Of a stretch of DNA of 64,000 nt, positions 32,862 through 41,610 are shown piece after piece. This DNA comes from an uncultured Clostridia bacterium (GTDB lineage: Bacteria; Bacillota; Clostridia; Oscillospirales; Acutalibacteraceae). The position numbers and the translations under genes are program-made. The notes beneath the pieces are model-generated. The model did no database searches, was not told where the DNA came from, and worked only from the letters and a program-made list of their open reading frames with translations. Position 1 is the first letter of the stretch; every line of letters begins with the position of its first letter. The stretch is from NCBI GenBank assembly GCA_927362715.1, contig CAKMIX010000005.1, positions 1 to 64,000 of the forward strand. Direction: 5' to 3'.

Positions 32862-34211
32862 ATGGAAACCAAAGCTGAGTTTTCACCGCTGCTGGATACG
32901 GACACGCCGCTGTATATGCAGGTATACAATTATTACAAGTCGCTGATCGTCAGCGGCAAGCTGCCGCCCAAGACCAAGCTACCCTCCCTGCGGCACTGCG
33001 CCGAAACGCTCGGTATCAGCCGCACGACGGCGGAGGGCGCCTATTTGCAGCTTTGCGCAGACGGCTACATCCTTTCCAAACCGAAAAGCGGCTACTTCGT
33101 GACCGACCTGTATTTTCACGCCCCGCGCCCGGCACTTGCACCACAGGCGGAAAAGCCCGCCGCGCCGCTGTATGATTTCGCATCGCTTTCCGTAGACCGT
33201 GAGAGCTTCGACTTCAACCTGTGGCGGCGCTATTTAAAAAGCGCGCTGCGGCAGGATGAGCGTCTGCTTTCCTACGGTGAGGTGCAGGGCGAACGGGATC
33301 TGCGCGAGGCGCTGGCACAGTACCTTGCCGAAAAGCGCAACGTCGTCTGCCGTGCGGATTCCATTGTCATCGGCGCGGGTGTGCAGAGTCTATTACACAT
33401 TTTGTGTGCTGTGCTGCATGACAAAAAGACCGTTGCGTTTTGCGATCCGGCGTTTTTACAGGGGCGCGCTGTGTTTCAGGATCATGGCTTTACGATTCGC
33501 GAGCGTGAGGCGGATGCACAGATCTTTTACGTCTCGCCGTCCCACATGGATCGTCGCGGCGACGTGATGCCGACCGACGCGCGCATCGCTTTGCTCAAAC
33601 GTATTGCGGCACGCGGGACGCTGCTCATTGAAGATGACTATGACAACGAATTTTGCTACTTTGACCGCCCCGCCCCTGCGCTGCAAGGGCTCGACGGCGG
33701 GCGGCATGTGGTGTATATCGGAACCTTTTCCCGCCTGCTGCTGCCCTCTATTCGCATCAGCTTTCTCGTCCTGCCGGATTCCCTTGCGGCACGCTACCGC
33801 GAGATCGCACCGCTTTATAACCAAACGGCCTCCAAAGCCGAGCAGATCGCCCTTTGCCAATTCATCCGAGACGGGCATTTGGCAGGACAGATCCGGAAAG
33901 TTCGAAAGCTTTACACCCAGAAAGCACGGCTGTTGGAAACGGCAGTGCGCGAGGCGTTCGGAAAAGCTGCCGATGTACGCCTGCGCGAGACGGGTTTTGT
34001 GGTACAGGTGCGCCTGCGCATGCCGCTTGCCGCAGACGATCTGGAACAGCGGGCGCGCAAAGCAGGTGTTTCACTGCGTGCGGAAAATGACGCAAACGGC
34101 GCTTGCACGCTGTTCCTCGCCTGCTCGGGTGTGCGCGCTTCGGATTTTCCCGACGCGGCTGCACGGATGCGCGCGGTCTGTCTGTTACAGGATACTGAAA
34201 CGCCCACTTGA
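32862..34211 (+). CDS. MocR/GntR-type regulator (PdxR-like) with altered PLP lysine
   Basis: A 449-residue protein. The N-terminal GntR winged helix covers about residues 15-85 (PLYMQVYNYYKSLIVSGKL ... LGISRTTAEGAYLQL). A C-terminal aminotransferase-fold domain covers about 130-445. MocR proteins bind pyridoxal phosphate through a lysine in the block YIGTFSK; here the block reads YIGTFSRLLLPSIR, with arginine at residue 291. It is divergent from the B6 kinase and ECF genes and probably controls them. Either it senses PLP non-covalently or it no longer binds it. The family is sure; the target is inferred from position. Confidence 0.85.
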   Translation: METKAEFSPLLDTDTPLYMQVYNYYKSLIVSGKLPPKTKLPSLRHCAETLGISRTTAEGAYLQLCADGYILSKPKSGYFVTDLYFHAPRPALAPQAEKPAAPLYDFASLSVDRESFDFNLWRRYLKSALRQDERLLSYGEVQGERDLREALAQYLAEKRNVVCRADSIVIGAGVQSLLHILCAVLHDKKTVAFCDPAFLQGRAVFQDHGFTIREREADAQIFYVSPSHMDRRGDVMPTDARIALLKRIAARGTLLIEDDYDNEFCYFDRPAPALQGLDGGRHVVYIGTFSRLLLPSIRISFLVLPDSLAARYREIAPLYNQTASKAEQIALCQFIRDGHLAGQIRKVRKLYTQKARLLETAVREAFGKAADVRLRETGFVVQVRLRMPLAADDLEQRARKAGVSLRAENDANGACTLFLACSGVRASDFPDAAARMRAVCLLQDTETPT

Positions 34212-34279
34212 ATTTGTCTTATTTGATACATTTTTGCGGCGTGTCATCGGTTCTATATTCGATATGTAAAAACATACAA

Positions 34280-34348
34280 ATCAGTAAGAAAATACTGATA
34301 AACTTTTTGTAAAAAATGATAGATTTTTAACATTCTTTCTGCTATAAT
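34280..34348 (+). promoter_or_regulatory. Promoter region of the hydrogenase operon
   Basis: An extended -10, TGCTATAAT (34340-34348), lies 83 bases upstream of the first hyd gene, with no clear -35. Upstream is an inverted repeat ATCAGTA-AGAAAA-TACTGAT (34280-34299) that could be an operator. I looked for a Rex box (TTGTTAA-N4-TTAACAA) and found no good match. Confidence 0.45.
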
Positions 34349-34430
34349 GGGTGCGTATACGCGAAAGTTGTGTGGCCGAACGCACAAACTGTGCGCGGCG
34401 CGCGGCTTTTGCAAAGGAGGAAAGTCAAGA

Positions 34431-34928
34431 ATGCTCAAAAAAATCAGTACGATCCCGTTTCGCGGCACACCTGAACAGGCACAGCGGCTGCAAGCGGTGA
34501 TCGAGACGTGCAAGGATGACAAAAGCCAGCTGATGCACGTCATGCAGGAGGCGCAGGAGATCTACGGCTATCTGCCCTATGAGGTGCAGGTGATGATCGC
34601 CGAGGGGATGGACATCCCGCTGGAGAAGGTCTACGGCGTTTCCACCTTTTACGCACAGTTCTCCCTGTCGCCCAAAGGCGAGACCAACATTTCGGTGTGT
34701 CTGGGCACGGCATGCTATGTCAAAGGTTCCCAGCAGATCCTCGACAAGCTCTCGGAGCTTTTAGGCATCGGCGCGGGCGAATGCACGCCGGACGGCGCAT
34801 TTTCGCTGGAGGCGTGCCGCTGCATCGGCGCGTGCGGGCTTGCGCCTGTTTTGACCGTCAATGACGAAGTATACGGCAAGATCACCGAGGACGACGTTGC
34901 GGGCATCCTTGCCAAATACAGAAGCTGA
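34431..34928 (+). CDS. hydC: NuoE-like [2Fe-2S] subunit of bifurcating hydrogenase (HydC)
   Basis: A 165-residue thioredoxin-like [2Fe-2S] protein. The helical N-terminus is followed by SQLMHVMQEAQEIYGYLP and the cluster ligands CLGTACYVKG and CRCIGACGLAP. It corresponds to the 24-kDa NuoE subunit and to HydC of NADH-dependent electron-bifurcating hydrogenases. The start at 34431 has AAAGGAGG upstream. It shares one base with the next gene (TGATG). Confidence 0.92.
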   Translation: MLKKISTIPFRGTPEQAQRLQAVIETCKDDKSQLMHVMQEAQEIYGYLPYEVQVMIAEGMDIPLEKVYGVSTFYAQFSLSPKGETNISVCLGTACYVKGSQQILDKLSELLGIGAGECTPDGAFSLEACRCIGACGLAPVLTVNDEVYGKITEDDVAGILAKYRS

Positions 34929-35491
34929 TGCGCGAGCTTTCGCTCAACGTGCTGGACATTGCACAAAATTCCATCGCGGCGGGCGCCGCGTGCATCCGCA
35001 TCGAAGTGCTGGAGGACACGAAAGCGCACACGCTCGTGCTCGGCATTTACGACGACGGCTGCGGCATGACCGACGAGCAGGTACAGCGCGTGCTCGACCC
35101 GTTTTATACGACGCGCACCACGCGCAAGGTCGGCATGGGCATCCCACTGTTCCGTCTTGCGGCGCAGCAGACGGGCGGCGATCTGGAGATCTCGTCGAAG
35201 GTCGGGATCGGCACGTCGGTGCGCGCGACCTTTCACACGGACAATGTGGACTGTACGCCGCTCGGGGATATGGCATCCACGATGTGTACGCTCATCACGA
35301 TGAACACGGACCGGCAGTTTTTATACCGGCACCGCGTGGACGGACGGGAATTTGTGCTCGACACGGCAGAGCTTACCGCGCTTTTAGAGGGCGTACCGCT
35401 CTCCGACCCTGCCGTAGCACAGTGGCTGCGGGATTTCATACGGGAAAATACGGAAAGCCTGTATAAAGGAGAAACATATGAAAACGATTGA
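34928..35491 (+). CDS. GHKL-type ATPase protein in hydrogenase operon
   Basis: A 187-residue protein with a histidine kinase-like ATPase fold only. The N-box is NVLDIAQNSIAAGA, the D-box is DDGCGMTDEQ, FYTTRTTRKVGMGIPLF is the G-box region, and GGDLEISS follows. There is no H-box, so it is not a sensor kinase. Such genes recur between hydC and the thioredoxin-like subunit in Clostridia hydrogenase clusters; the job is unknown, perhaps regulation of the complex or of its expression. It overlaps both neighbours (1 and 14 bases). Confidence 0.8.
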   Translation: MRELSLNVLDIAQNSIAAGAACIRIEVLEDTKAHTLVLGIYDDGCGMTDEQVQRVLDPFYTTRTTRKVGMGIPLFRLAAQQTGGDLEISSKVGIGTSVRATFHTDNVDCTPLGDMASTMCTLITMNTDRQFLYRHRVDGREFVLDTAELTALLEGVPLSDPAVAQWLRDFIRENTESLYKGETYEND

Positions 35492-35852
35492 AGAATTGAT
35501 GGCGATTCGCGACAACGCGAAGAAAAAAATGACCGTCCGTGAGGATACGGGCGACGACTGCACGCGCGTGATCGTGGGCATGGCGACCTGCGGTATCGCG
35601 GCGGGCGCGCGCCCGGTGCTCAATGCCTTTGTGGATGAGATCGCAAAGCGCGGGCTGCACCATGTTACGGTCTCACAGACCGGCTGCATCGGCATGTGCC
35701 AATACGAGCCGATCGTAGAGGTCATGGAGCCCGGCAAGGAAAAAATCACCTATGTCAAAATGACCCCCGAAAAGGCGGTCAAGGTCGTCAACGAGCATCT
35801 TGTAAACGGCAACCCGATCGTGGATTTCACCGTCGGCGCCGCCACGAAGTAA
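35478..35852 (+). CDS. Thioredoxin-like [2Fe-2S] ferredoxin subunit
   Basis: A 124-residue single-domain thioredoxin-like ferredoxin. Cysteines occur in VGMATCGIAAGA and QTGCIGMCQYEP, with one more just upstream (GDDCTRV). It resembles the N-terminal domain of NuoF-like HydB and is a usual small partner in HydABC-type operons, relaying electrons within the complex. It starts inside the end of the ATPase gene (GGAGAAACATATG context). Confidence 0.82.
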   Translation: MKTIEELMAIRDNAKKKMTVREDTGDDCTRVIVGMATCGIAAGARPVLNAFVDEIAKRGLHHVTVSQTGCIGMCQYEPIVEVMEPGKEKITYVKMTPEKAVKVVNEHLVNGNPIVDFTVGAATK

Positions 35853-35864
35853 GGAGGAGCCCCT

Positions 35865-37652
35865 ATGTATCGTTCCCACGTTCTGGTTTGCGGCGGTACC
35901 GGCTGCACCTCCTCCAACAGCCCTGCGATCATCGAGGCGCTGGAAAAGGAGATCGCCGACCGCGGTCTTCAGGAGGAGATCAAGGTCGTGCGCACGGGCT
36001 GCTTTGGCCTTTGCGCGCTCGGCCCAATTATGATCGTCTACCCGGAAGGCTGCTTTTACAGCCAGGTCAAGGTCTCGGATGTGCCCGAGATCGTCGAAGA
36101 ACACCTGCTCAAAGGCCGCATCGTCAAGCGCCTGCTTTACGATGAGACCGTCACGATGGACGACGTGAAGTCCTTGCAGGAAACGGACTTTTATAAAAAA
36201 CAGCACCGCGTCGCGCTGCGCAACTGCGGCGTGATCGACCCCGAAAATATCGAGGAATACATCGCGTTTGACGGCTATATGGCGCTGGCAAAGTGCTTAA
36301 AAGAGTACACGCCCCAGCAGGTCATCCAGATCGTCTCGGATTCCGGGCTTCGCGGGCGCGGCGGCGGCGGCTTCCCGACCGGCAAAAAATGGAGCTTTAC
36401 CGCAGCGAACGAAGCCGACCAGAAATATGTCGTCTGCAACGCGGACGAGGGCGACCCCGGTGCTTTCATGGACCGCTCCGTTTTGGAGGGCGACCCGCAC
36501 TGCATCATTGAGGCAATGGCGATCTGCGGCTATGCCACGGGCGCAAGCGAAGGCTATGTGTATGTCCGTGCGGAATACCCCATCGCCGTCAAGCGCTTGC
36601 AGATCGCGATCAAGCAGGCGCGCGAATACGGGCTTCTGGGCAAAAATATCTTTGATTCCGGCTTTGACTTTGATCTGCATGTGCGTCTGGGCGCCGGCGC
36701 TTTCGTCTGCGGCGAGGAGACCGCGCTGATGACCTCCATCGAGGGCAACCGCGGTGAACCGCGTCCGCGGCCGCCGTACCCGGCGGTCAAGGGCCTTTTC
36801 GGCAAGCCCACCACGGAAAACAACGTGGAGACCTTTGCGAACATCCCGCAGATCATTTTGAACGGTGCAGACTGGTTTGCCTCCATGGGTACGGAAAGAT
36901 CCAAGGGCACAAAGGTCTTTGCACTCGGCGGCAAGATCCGCAACACGGGTCTTGTGGAGATCCCGATGGGCACAACGCTGCGCGAGATCATTGAAGAGAT
37001 CGGCGGCGGCATCCCGAACGGTAAAAAATTCAAGGCGGCGCAGACGGGCGGCCCCTCCGGTGGCTGCATCCCCGCTTCGCTCATGGATACCCCCATCGAT
37101 TACGACAACCTCACCGCCATCGGCTGCATGATGGGTTCGGGCGGCTTGATCGTCATGGACGAGGACAACTGCATGGTGGACATCGCGAAGTTCTTTTTGA
37201 ACTTCACAGTGGATGAATCCTGCGGCAAGTGCACGCCCTGCCGCGTCGGCACCAAGCGGCTTTTAGAGATGCTTGACAAGATCACCGCAGGCAAGGCGAC
37301 CATGGAGGATCTTGATAAGTTAGAGGACCTTTGCAACTACATCAAGGCAAACTCCCTGTGCGGCCTTGGGCAGACCGCGCCCAACCCCGTGCTTGCCACG
37401 CTCAAGTTCTTCCGTGAGGAATATGTGGCGCACATCCAAGACCGGCACTGCCCGGCAGGCGTGTGCAAGGCGCTGACGGTATACTCCATTGACGCGGACA
37501 AATGCCGCGGCTGCACCGCCTGTGCGCGCAAGTGCCCCGCCGATGCGATCTCCGGCAAGGTCAAGGAAGTCCATACTATTGATACGGATAAGTGCATCAA
37601 GTGCGGCGTTTGCATGGAGACGTGCAAATTCGGCGCGGTTACGAAAAGATAA
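35865..37652 (+). CDS. hydB: NuoF-like flavoprotein subunit of bifurcating hydrogenase (HydB)
   Basis: A 595-residue subunit. Domains in order: an N-terminal thioredoxin-like [2Fe-2S] domain (LVCGGTGCTSS ... TGCFGLCALGP); the NuoF FMN/NADH domain (GRGGGGFPTGKKW, CNADEGDPGAFMDR); a [4Fe-4S] site (CGKCTPCRVGTKRLLEML); and a C-terminal 2x[4Fe-4S] ferredoxin (CRGCTACARKCP, CIKCGVCMETCK). It oxidises NADH or reduces NAD+ and, in bifurcating enzymes, splits electrons with ferredoxin. It has an AAGGAGGAG ribosome site. Confidence 0.95.
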   Translation: MYRSHVLVCGGTGCTSSNSPAIIEALEKEIADRGLQEEIKVVRTGCFGLCALGPIMIVYPEGCFYSQVKVSDVPEIVEEHLLKGRIVKRLLYDETVTMDDVKSLQETDFYKKQHRVALRNCGVIDPENIEEYIAFDGYMALAKCLKEYTPQQVIQIVSDSGLRGRGGGGFPTGKKWSFTAANEADQKYVVCNADEGDPGAFMDRSVLEGDPHCIIEAMAICGYATGASEGYVYVRAEYPIAVKRLQIAIKQAREYGLLGKNIFDSGFDFDLHVRLGAGAFVCGEETALMTSIEGNRGEPRPRPPYPAVKGLFGKPTTENNVETFANIPQIILNGADWFASMGTERSKGTKVFALGGKIRNTGLVEIPMGTTLREIIEEIGGGIPNGKKFKAAQTGGPSGGCIPASLMDTPIDYDNLTAIGCMMGSGGLIVMDEDNCMVDIAKFFLNFTVDESCGKCTPCRVGTKRLLEMLDKITAGKATMEDLDKLEDLCNYIKANSLCGLGQTAPNPVLATLKFFREEYVAHIQDRHCPAGVCKALTVYSIDADKCRGCTACARKCPADAISGKVKEVHTIDTDKCIKCGVCMETCKFGAVTKR

Positions 37653-37664
37653 GGAGTGTGCCCC

Positions 37665-39407
37665 ATGGAAACCGTAAACATTAAAATCAACGGCATGCCC
37701 TTAAGCGTGCCGAAGGGTATTTCGATTTTGGAGGCGGCGCGTTTCGCCGGCATCGAGATCCCGACGCTTTGCTATTTGAAAGACATGAACGAGATCGGCG
37801 CTTGCCGCATCTGCATGGTGGAAGTCAAGGGCGCAAGGAGCCTTGTGACCGCGTGCGTGTACCCGGTGAACGAAGGCATGGAGGTATTCACCAACACCGA
37901 ACGCGTGCGCCACTCGCGCAAGACGACGCTGGAACTGATCCTCTCCACGCACGACAAGAAGTGCCTTTCCTGCGTGCGCAGCGGCAACTGCGAATTGCAG
38001 GCGCTTTGCAAGGAATTCGGCGTAGACGATGAAAACGCCTTTGCGGGCGAAACCATCCACTACGATTTCGACGATTCCGCCGCGCACATGGTGCGCGACA
38101 ACAACAAGTGCATCCTCTGCCGCCGCTGCGTCGCCGCCTGCGACGCGCAGGGCATTTCGGTCATCGGCGCGAACGCGCGCGGGTTTGATACGCACATCAG
38201 CTCCGCGTTCGACAAGGATTTGGCAGAAGTCTCGTGCATTTCCTGCGGACAGTGCATTGTCAACTGCCCGACGGGCGCTATCGTGGAAAAGGACGACACC
38301 GACAAGGTGCTTGCCGCCATCAACGATCCCGACAAGTTCGTCATCGTCAACACCGCGCCCTCCATCCGCGCCACGCTCGGCGAGGCGTTCGGGATGCACA
38401 TCGGCACCAACGTCGAGGGCAAGATGGTCGCGGCACTGCGCAGGCTCGGCTTTGACCGCGTATTTGATACGGATTTTGCCGCCGACCTTACGATCATGGA
38501 GGAAGCGCACGAATTTCTGGACCGTGTGCAGAACGGCGGCGTGCTGCCGATGATCACCTCCTGCTCGCCCGGCTGGATCAAATACTGCGAACACTATTAC
38601 CCGGAGCTGATCCCGCACCTGTCCACCTGTAAATCCCCGCAGCAGATGTTCGGCGCGACGATGAAAACCTACTATGCGCAGAAGATGGGGATGGACCCGA
38701 AAGATATGGTCGTTGTGGGCGTGATGCCCTGCACCGCCAAGAAATTCGAGACCAAGCGTCCCGACCAGGCGGCGTCCGGCTATCCGGATGTGGACATTGC
38801 CATCACCACCCGCGAGCTTGCGCGCATGATCGAAAGTGCGGGCATCTTCTTCAAGCACCTGCCCGATGAGAGCTTTGACATCCCGTTCGGTGAATCCACC
38901 GGCGCCGCCACCATTTTCGGTACGACGGGCGGCGTTATGGAAGCGGCGCTGCGCACAGCGGTCGAGACCCTGACCGGCAAGGAGCTGCCGAGCGTCGATT
39001 TCAAAGAGGTTCGTGGCATGAAGGCGATCAAGGAAGCCGAATACGACGTGGACGGCACGAAGATCAAAGTCGCCGTTGCCAGCGGTACAAAGAACGCCAA
39101 GGTGCTGCTTGACAAGATCAAGGACGGCACGGCGGACTACCAGTTTATCGAGATCATGGGCTGCCCCGGCGGGTGCATCAACGGCGGCGGCCAGCCGATC
39201 CAGCACGCGGTCGTGCGCAACTTTGTAGATCTGAAAGCCCGGCGTGCCGCGGCGCTGTACGATGCGGATTCCAAAAACAAGAAGCGCAAATCGCACGAAA
39301 ACGAAACCATCCAAAAGCTGTATCAAGAGTTCCTCGGCGAGCCCGGCAGCCACAAGGCACACGAGATCTTGCACACCTCGTATGTGCCGCGCAAGAAATA
39401 CAATTAA
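37665..39407 (+). CDS. hydA: [FeFe]-hydrogenase catalytic subunit (HydA), NADH-linked
   Basis: A 580-residue catalytic subunit. N-terminal clusters: [2Fe-2S] (CYLKDMNEIGACRICMVE), a His/Cys-ligated [4Fe-4S] (HDKKCLSCVRSGNCELQALC), then 2x[4Fe-4S] (CILCRRCVAACD, CISCGQCIVNCP). The H-cluster domain has all three signatures: TSCSPGWIKYCE, MPCTAKKFE and MGCPGGCINGGGQP. It makes or oxidises H2 in complex with HydB and HydC. The ATG at 37665 is eight bases after GGAG. Its terminator seems to have been split by the insertion of the mobile element at about 39446. Confidence 0.96.
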   Translation: METVNIKINGMPLSVPKGISILEAARFAGIEIPTLCYLKDMNEIGACRICMVEVKGARSLVTACVYPVNEGMEVFTNTERVRHSRKTTLELILSTHDKKCLSCVRSGNCELQALCKEFGVDDENAFAGETIHYDFDDSAAHMVRDNNKCILCRRCVAACDAQGISVIGANARGFDTHISSAFDKDLAEVSCISCGQCIVNCPTGAIVEKDDTDKVLAAINDPDKFVIVNTAPSIRATLGEAFGMHIGTNVEGKMVAALRRLGFDRVFDTDFAADLTIMEEAHEFLDRVQNGGVLPMITSCSPGWIKYCEHYYPELIPHLSTCKSPQQMFGATMKTYYAQKMGMDPKDMVVVGVMPCTAKKFETKRPDQAASGYPDVDIAITTRELARMIESAGIFFKHLPDESFDIPFGESTGAATIFGTTGGVMEAALRTAVETLTGKELPSVDFKEVRGMKAIKEAEYDVDGTKIKVAVASGTKNAKVLLDKIKDGTADYQFIEIMGCPGGCINGGGQPIQHAVVRNFVDLKARRAAALYDADSKNKKRKSHENETIQKLYQEFLGEPGSHKAHEILHTSYVPRKKYN

Positions 39408-39413
39408 GGGCTG

Positions 39414-39428
39414 AAAAAAAGCGCGCCC
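39414..39428. terminator. Left arm of the hydA terminator, separated from its right arm by the mobile element
   Basis: AAAAAAAGCGCGCCC at 39414-39428 has no local partner but pairs with GGGGCGCGCTTTTT at 58097-58110. Joining the flanks at the element ends gives an inner stem as well (GGCGTTCCAT with ATGGAGCC). The original hairpin would have been bidirectional. Confidence 0.6.
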
Positions 39429-39532
39429 GTTTCTCCGGCGTTCCATAGGGACAATTTGTGAACCTACCCATATAACTTAATATTTGTTCCTGTGGAGGGA
39501 GGCTGTGTTTCGGCACAGCCTCCCTTTTCTGC

Positions 39533-41212
39533 TCATGCAACCTCGTTTGGAATTTCTTCTGCCATGGAATCTGCCATACTCTGAGGCAGTTCGTCCACCA
39601 GGCCGATGTCACGATAGTAGATGCGTACCTCCTGCGGTGCTGTTCGGGAGTATTTCTCCGTACGCTCTCCGACCTCTACTCGCTTGATGAAGATGCGCAG
39701 GATCTCAGCAGTCAGCTCCGGGATCTCGCTGTATCGCTTGGCATTCTCAATGAACCGGGCAATATTGGAGCTGGAGTCTTTCAGTTCCTGAAGCCTTACT
39801 TCCATGGCAGGGAGCTGTTCCTGGATCTCTTTCTGCTCGGCGGTGTACTCCTGAGACAGGATGCGATACTGCTCGTCCGGGATACGGTCAAGTACACTAT
39901 CTTCGTAGAGCCGTTTGAACAGCTTCGTCAGCTGGACCTGGCGCTTCTGCATGGTGTCGATCTTCTTTTGGAGCATAGTGATCTCCTGCTGTGCCTCCTT
40001 GCCCTGCTTCTTGCGGATATGCTCCGCAAACCGCAGTTCATTCTGACGAGCGAAGTGCGTGACACGTCGGATGTCGTCCAAGAGGATAGCGTTGAGTTCC
40101 TGTTCCCGGATGTAATGACCGGAGCAGATGTCTTTGCCTTTCTTCTTGTAGGTGGAGCACATAAAGTTGTTTTTCACCGCATCCATGGTATGCGCCCGCT
40201 GCAGTACCATGGTGCCGCCGCAGTCCAGGCAGTAGACCAATCCAGAGAAGATATTCTGCTCGGCCATGTTGGCTCTGCGCCGTTTATGCTTTCGGATATC
40301 CTGTACGATCTCCCAGGTCTGTTGCGTGACAAGTGCTTCATGTGTATTTTCGAAGCGGAGCTGCTCAGACTCCGGACGCTCAATGCGCTTCTTGTTCTTG
40401 AAGGACAGGGTGGTGGACTTCAAGTTGATGGTGTGGCCCAGATAAGTCTCATCCTCCAGAATGCCAGCGACAGTGTTGGTGGACCAGTTGTATGGCTGGG
40501 TGATATCCACTCCGGTCAGCTCTACTCCGTGCTTCTGGTAGTAGGAATATCCAGGCGTGGGGATTTTATCTTTCTTGAGCTGCTTTGCGATCTGGGCAGG
40601 ACCCTTCCCAGAAACGCAGAGGTCAAAGATGTACCGCACTACCGGAGCAGTCTCAGGATCAGGTACTATGTGCCGTTTGGGAGCTGCCGGGTCCTTCATA
40701 TACCCATAGCGGGGACGGGAGGAGACTCTGGCGCCAGTCTCAGCCTTGCGACGAACCACAGAGCGTCCCTTCTTGCTGCAGTCTTTGGCATAGAACTCGT
40801 TCATCAGATTCCGGAAGGGCGTGAAGTCATTGGTGGACTCGTACAGGCTGTCCACGCCATCGTTGACGGCGATAAAGCGCACACCATAGCTTGGGAAGAT
40901 GAGTTCCGTGTACTGACCCACCTGAAGGTACTCACGGCCCAGTCGGGACATATCCTTGACGATCAGTGTTTCCACCTGACCGTTTTCCATCAGCTCCATG
41001 ACATGCTGCCAGCCTGGGCGGTTGAAGTTCGTTCCAGAGTAACCGTCGTCATACAGGAAGAGGGTGTTGATGAATCCTTTCTCAGCTGCATACTTCTCCA
41101 GCAGAAGTTTTTGATTCTGGATACTGTTCGAGTCATCCGTCTTATTTGTTTTCTGCGTGTCCTCCTGACTCAGTCGGCCATAGAGGACGGTATATTTTTC
41201 GTTGCTTGCCAT
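39533..41212 (-). CDS. Large serine recombinase (TnpX/TndX-like integrase)
   Basis: A 559-residue large serine recombinase. The catalytic resolvase domain begins YTVLYGRLSQEDT, with the nucleophilic serine in GRLSQED, and has IVKDMSRLGREYLQVG. A Recombinase domain (GYMKDPAAPKRHIVPD ... VAGILEDETYLGHT) and a zinc ribbon (YCLDCGGTMVL ... CSTYKKKGKDIC) follow, then a coiled coil (about 410-490). It integrates and excises the element. The start at 41212 has AAAGGAG five bases upstream. It is the last gene of the mobilization operon, next to the left end. Confidence 0.95.
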   Translation of the reverse strand: MASNEKYTVLYGRLSQEDTQKTNKTDDSNSIQNQKLLLEKYAAEKGFINTLFLYDDGYSGTNFNRPGWQHVMELMENGQVETLIVKDMSRLGREYLQVGQYTELIFPSYGVRFIAVNDGVDSLYESTNDFTPFRNLMNEFYAKDCSKKGRSVVRRKAETGARVSSRPRYGYMKDPAAPKRHIVPDPETAPVVRYIFDLCVSGKGPAQIAKQLKKDKIPTPGYSYYQKHGVELTGVDITQPYNWSTNTVAGILEDETYLGHTINLKSTTLSFKNKKRIERPESEQLRFENTHEALVTQQTWEIVQDIRKHKRRRANMAEQNIFSGLVYCLDCGGTMVLQRAHTMDAVKNNFMCSTYKKKGKDICSGHYIREQELNAILLDDIRRVTHFARQNELRFAEHIRKKQGKEAQQEITMLQKKIDTMQKRQVQLTKLFKRLYEDSVLDRIPDEQYRILSQEYTAEQKEIQEQLPAMEVRLQELKDSSSNIARFIENAKRYSEIPELTAEILRIFIKRVEVGERTEKYSRTAPQEVRIYYRDIGLVDELPQSMADSMAEEIPNEVA

Positions 41213-41282
41213 CGCTACTCCTTTCCGAGCAAGCCGATACGGTAACAACAAACATACCGTATCTCCTGCCCAATGTCTATCC

Positions 41283-41561
41283 TCAAATCGAACCTTTTTC
41301 TAAATCACTGTCGATGATTTGGAGCATCTGCTCCGTAGGCGTTTTTGCTTTCTCTGCGGTAGAGAAGATGGAACGGACGAAGAATGTTCGTCCGCCCACA
41401 ATCATCTCACGGCGCAGTTCCATACCATGCTCTGTTTCGTGATAAGATGTATCCCGGTAGATTGGCGTGATCGTATTCTCGTCCCGGTAGCCAATCGCTC
41501 GCTCTGGCATATAACCGCCCAGGATACCCGTCTCCATATACACTTCAAACTCACTTTTCAT
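41283..41561 (-). CDS. Small transposon-encoded protein, possibly TnpW-like
   Basis: A 92-residue protein, acidic in the C-terminal part. The segment MIVGGRTFFVRSIFSTAEK followed by TPTEQMLQIIDSDLEK resembles TnpW-type proteins (an IGGxTYxV strand and then an amphipathic helix), which travel with TnpV/TnpX elements. The start at 41561 follows AAAGGAAC; a longer frame to 41594 overlaps the relaxase end less plausibly. It sits between relaxase and recombinase on one transcript. Function unknown. Confidence 0.6.
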   Translation of the reverse strand: MKSEFEVYMETGILGGYMPERAIGYRDENTITPIYRDTSYHETEHGMELRREMIVGGRTFFVRSIFSTAEKAKTPTEQMLQIIDSDLEKGSI

Positions 41562-41610
41562 AGCGTTCCTTTCCCCCGAAACAAATTCGGGCAATAAAAA
41601 TAGCAGACCG

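Noticed and set aside
34212-34430. Rex (redox) operator upstream of the hydrogenase operon
   Set aside because: TTGTAA and TTAACA occur but are too far apart to form the 18-bp Rex palindrome.
37701-39446. A 581-residue open frame on the minus strand opposite hydA
   Set aside because: It is a shadow of hydA: GC-rich third positions keep the opposite frame open. Composition is His/Arg/Gly/Ala-biased with no family signature, while hydA has all expected motifs.
39968-41245. A 425-residue plus-strand frame opposite the serine recombinase
   Set aside because: Antisense shadow; the recombinase frame has a full set of domains, and this one has no ribosome site or recognisable domain.
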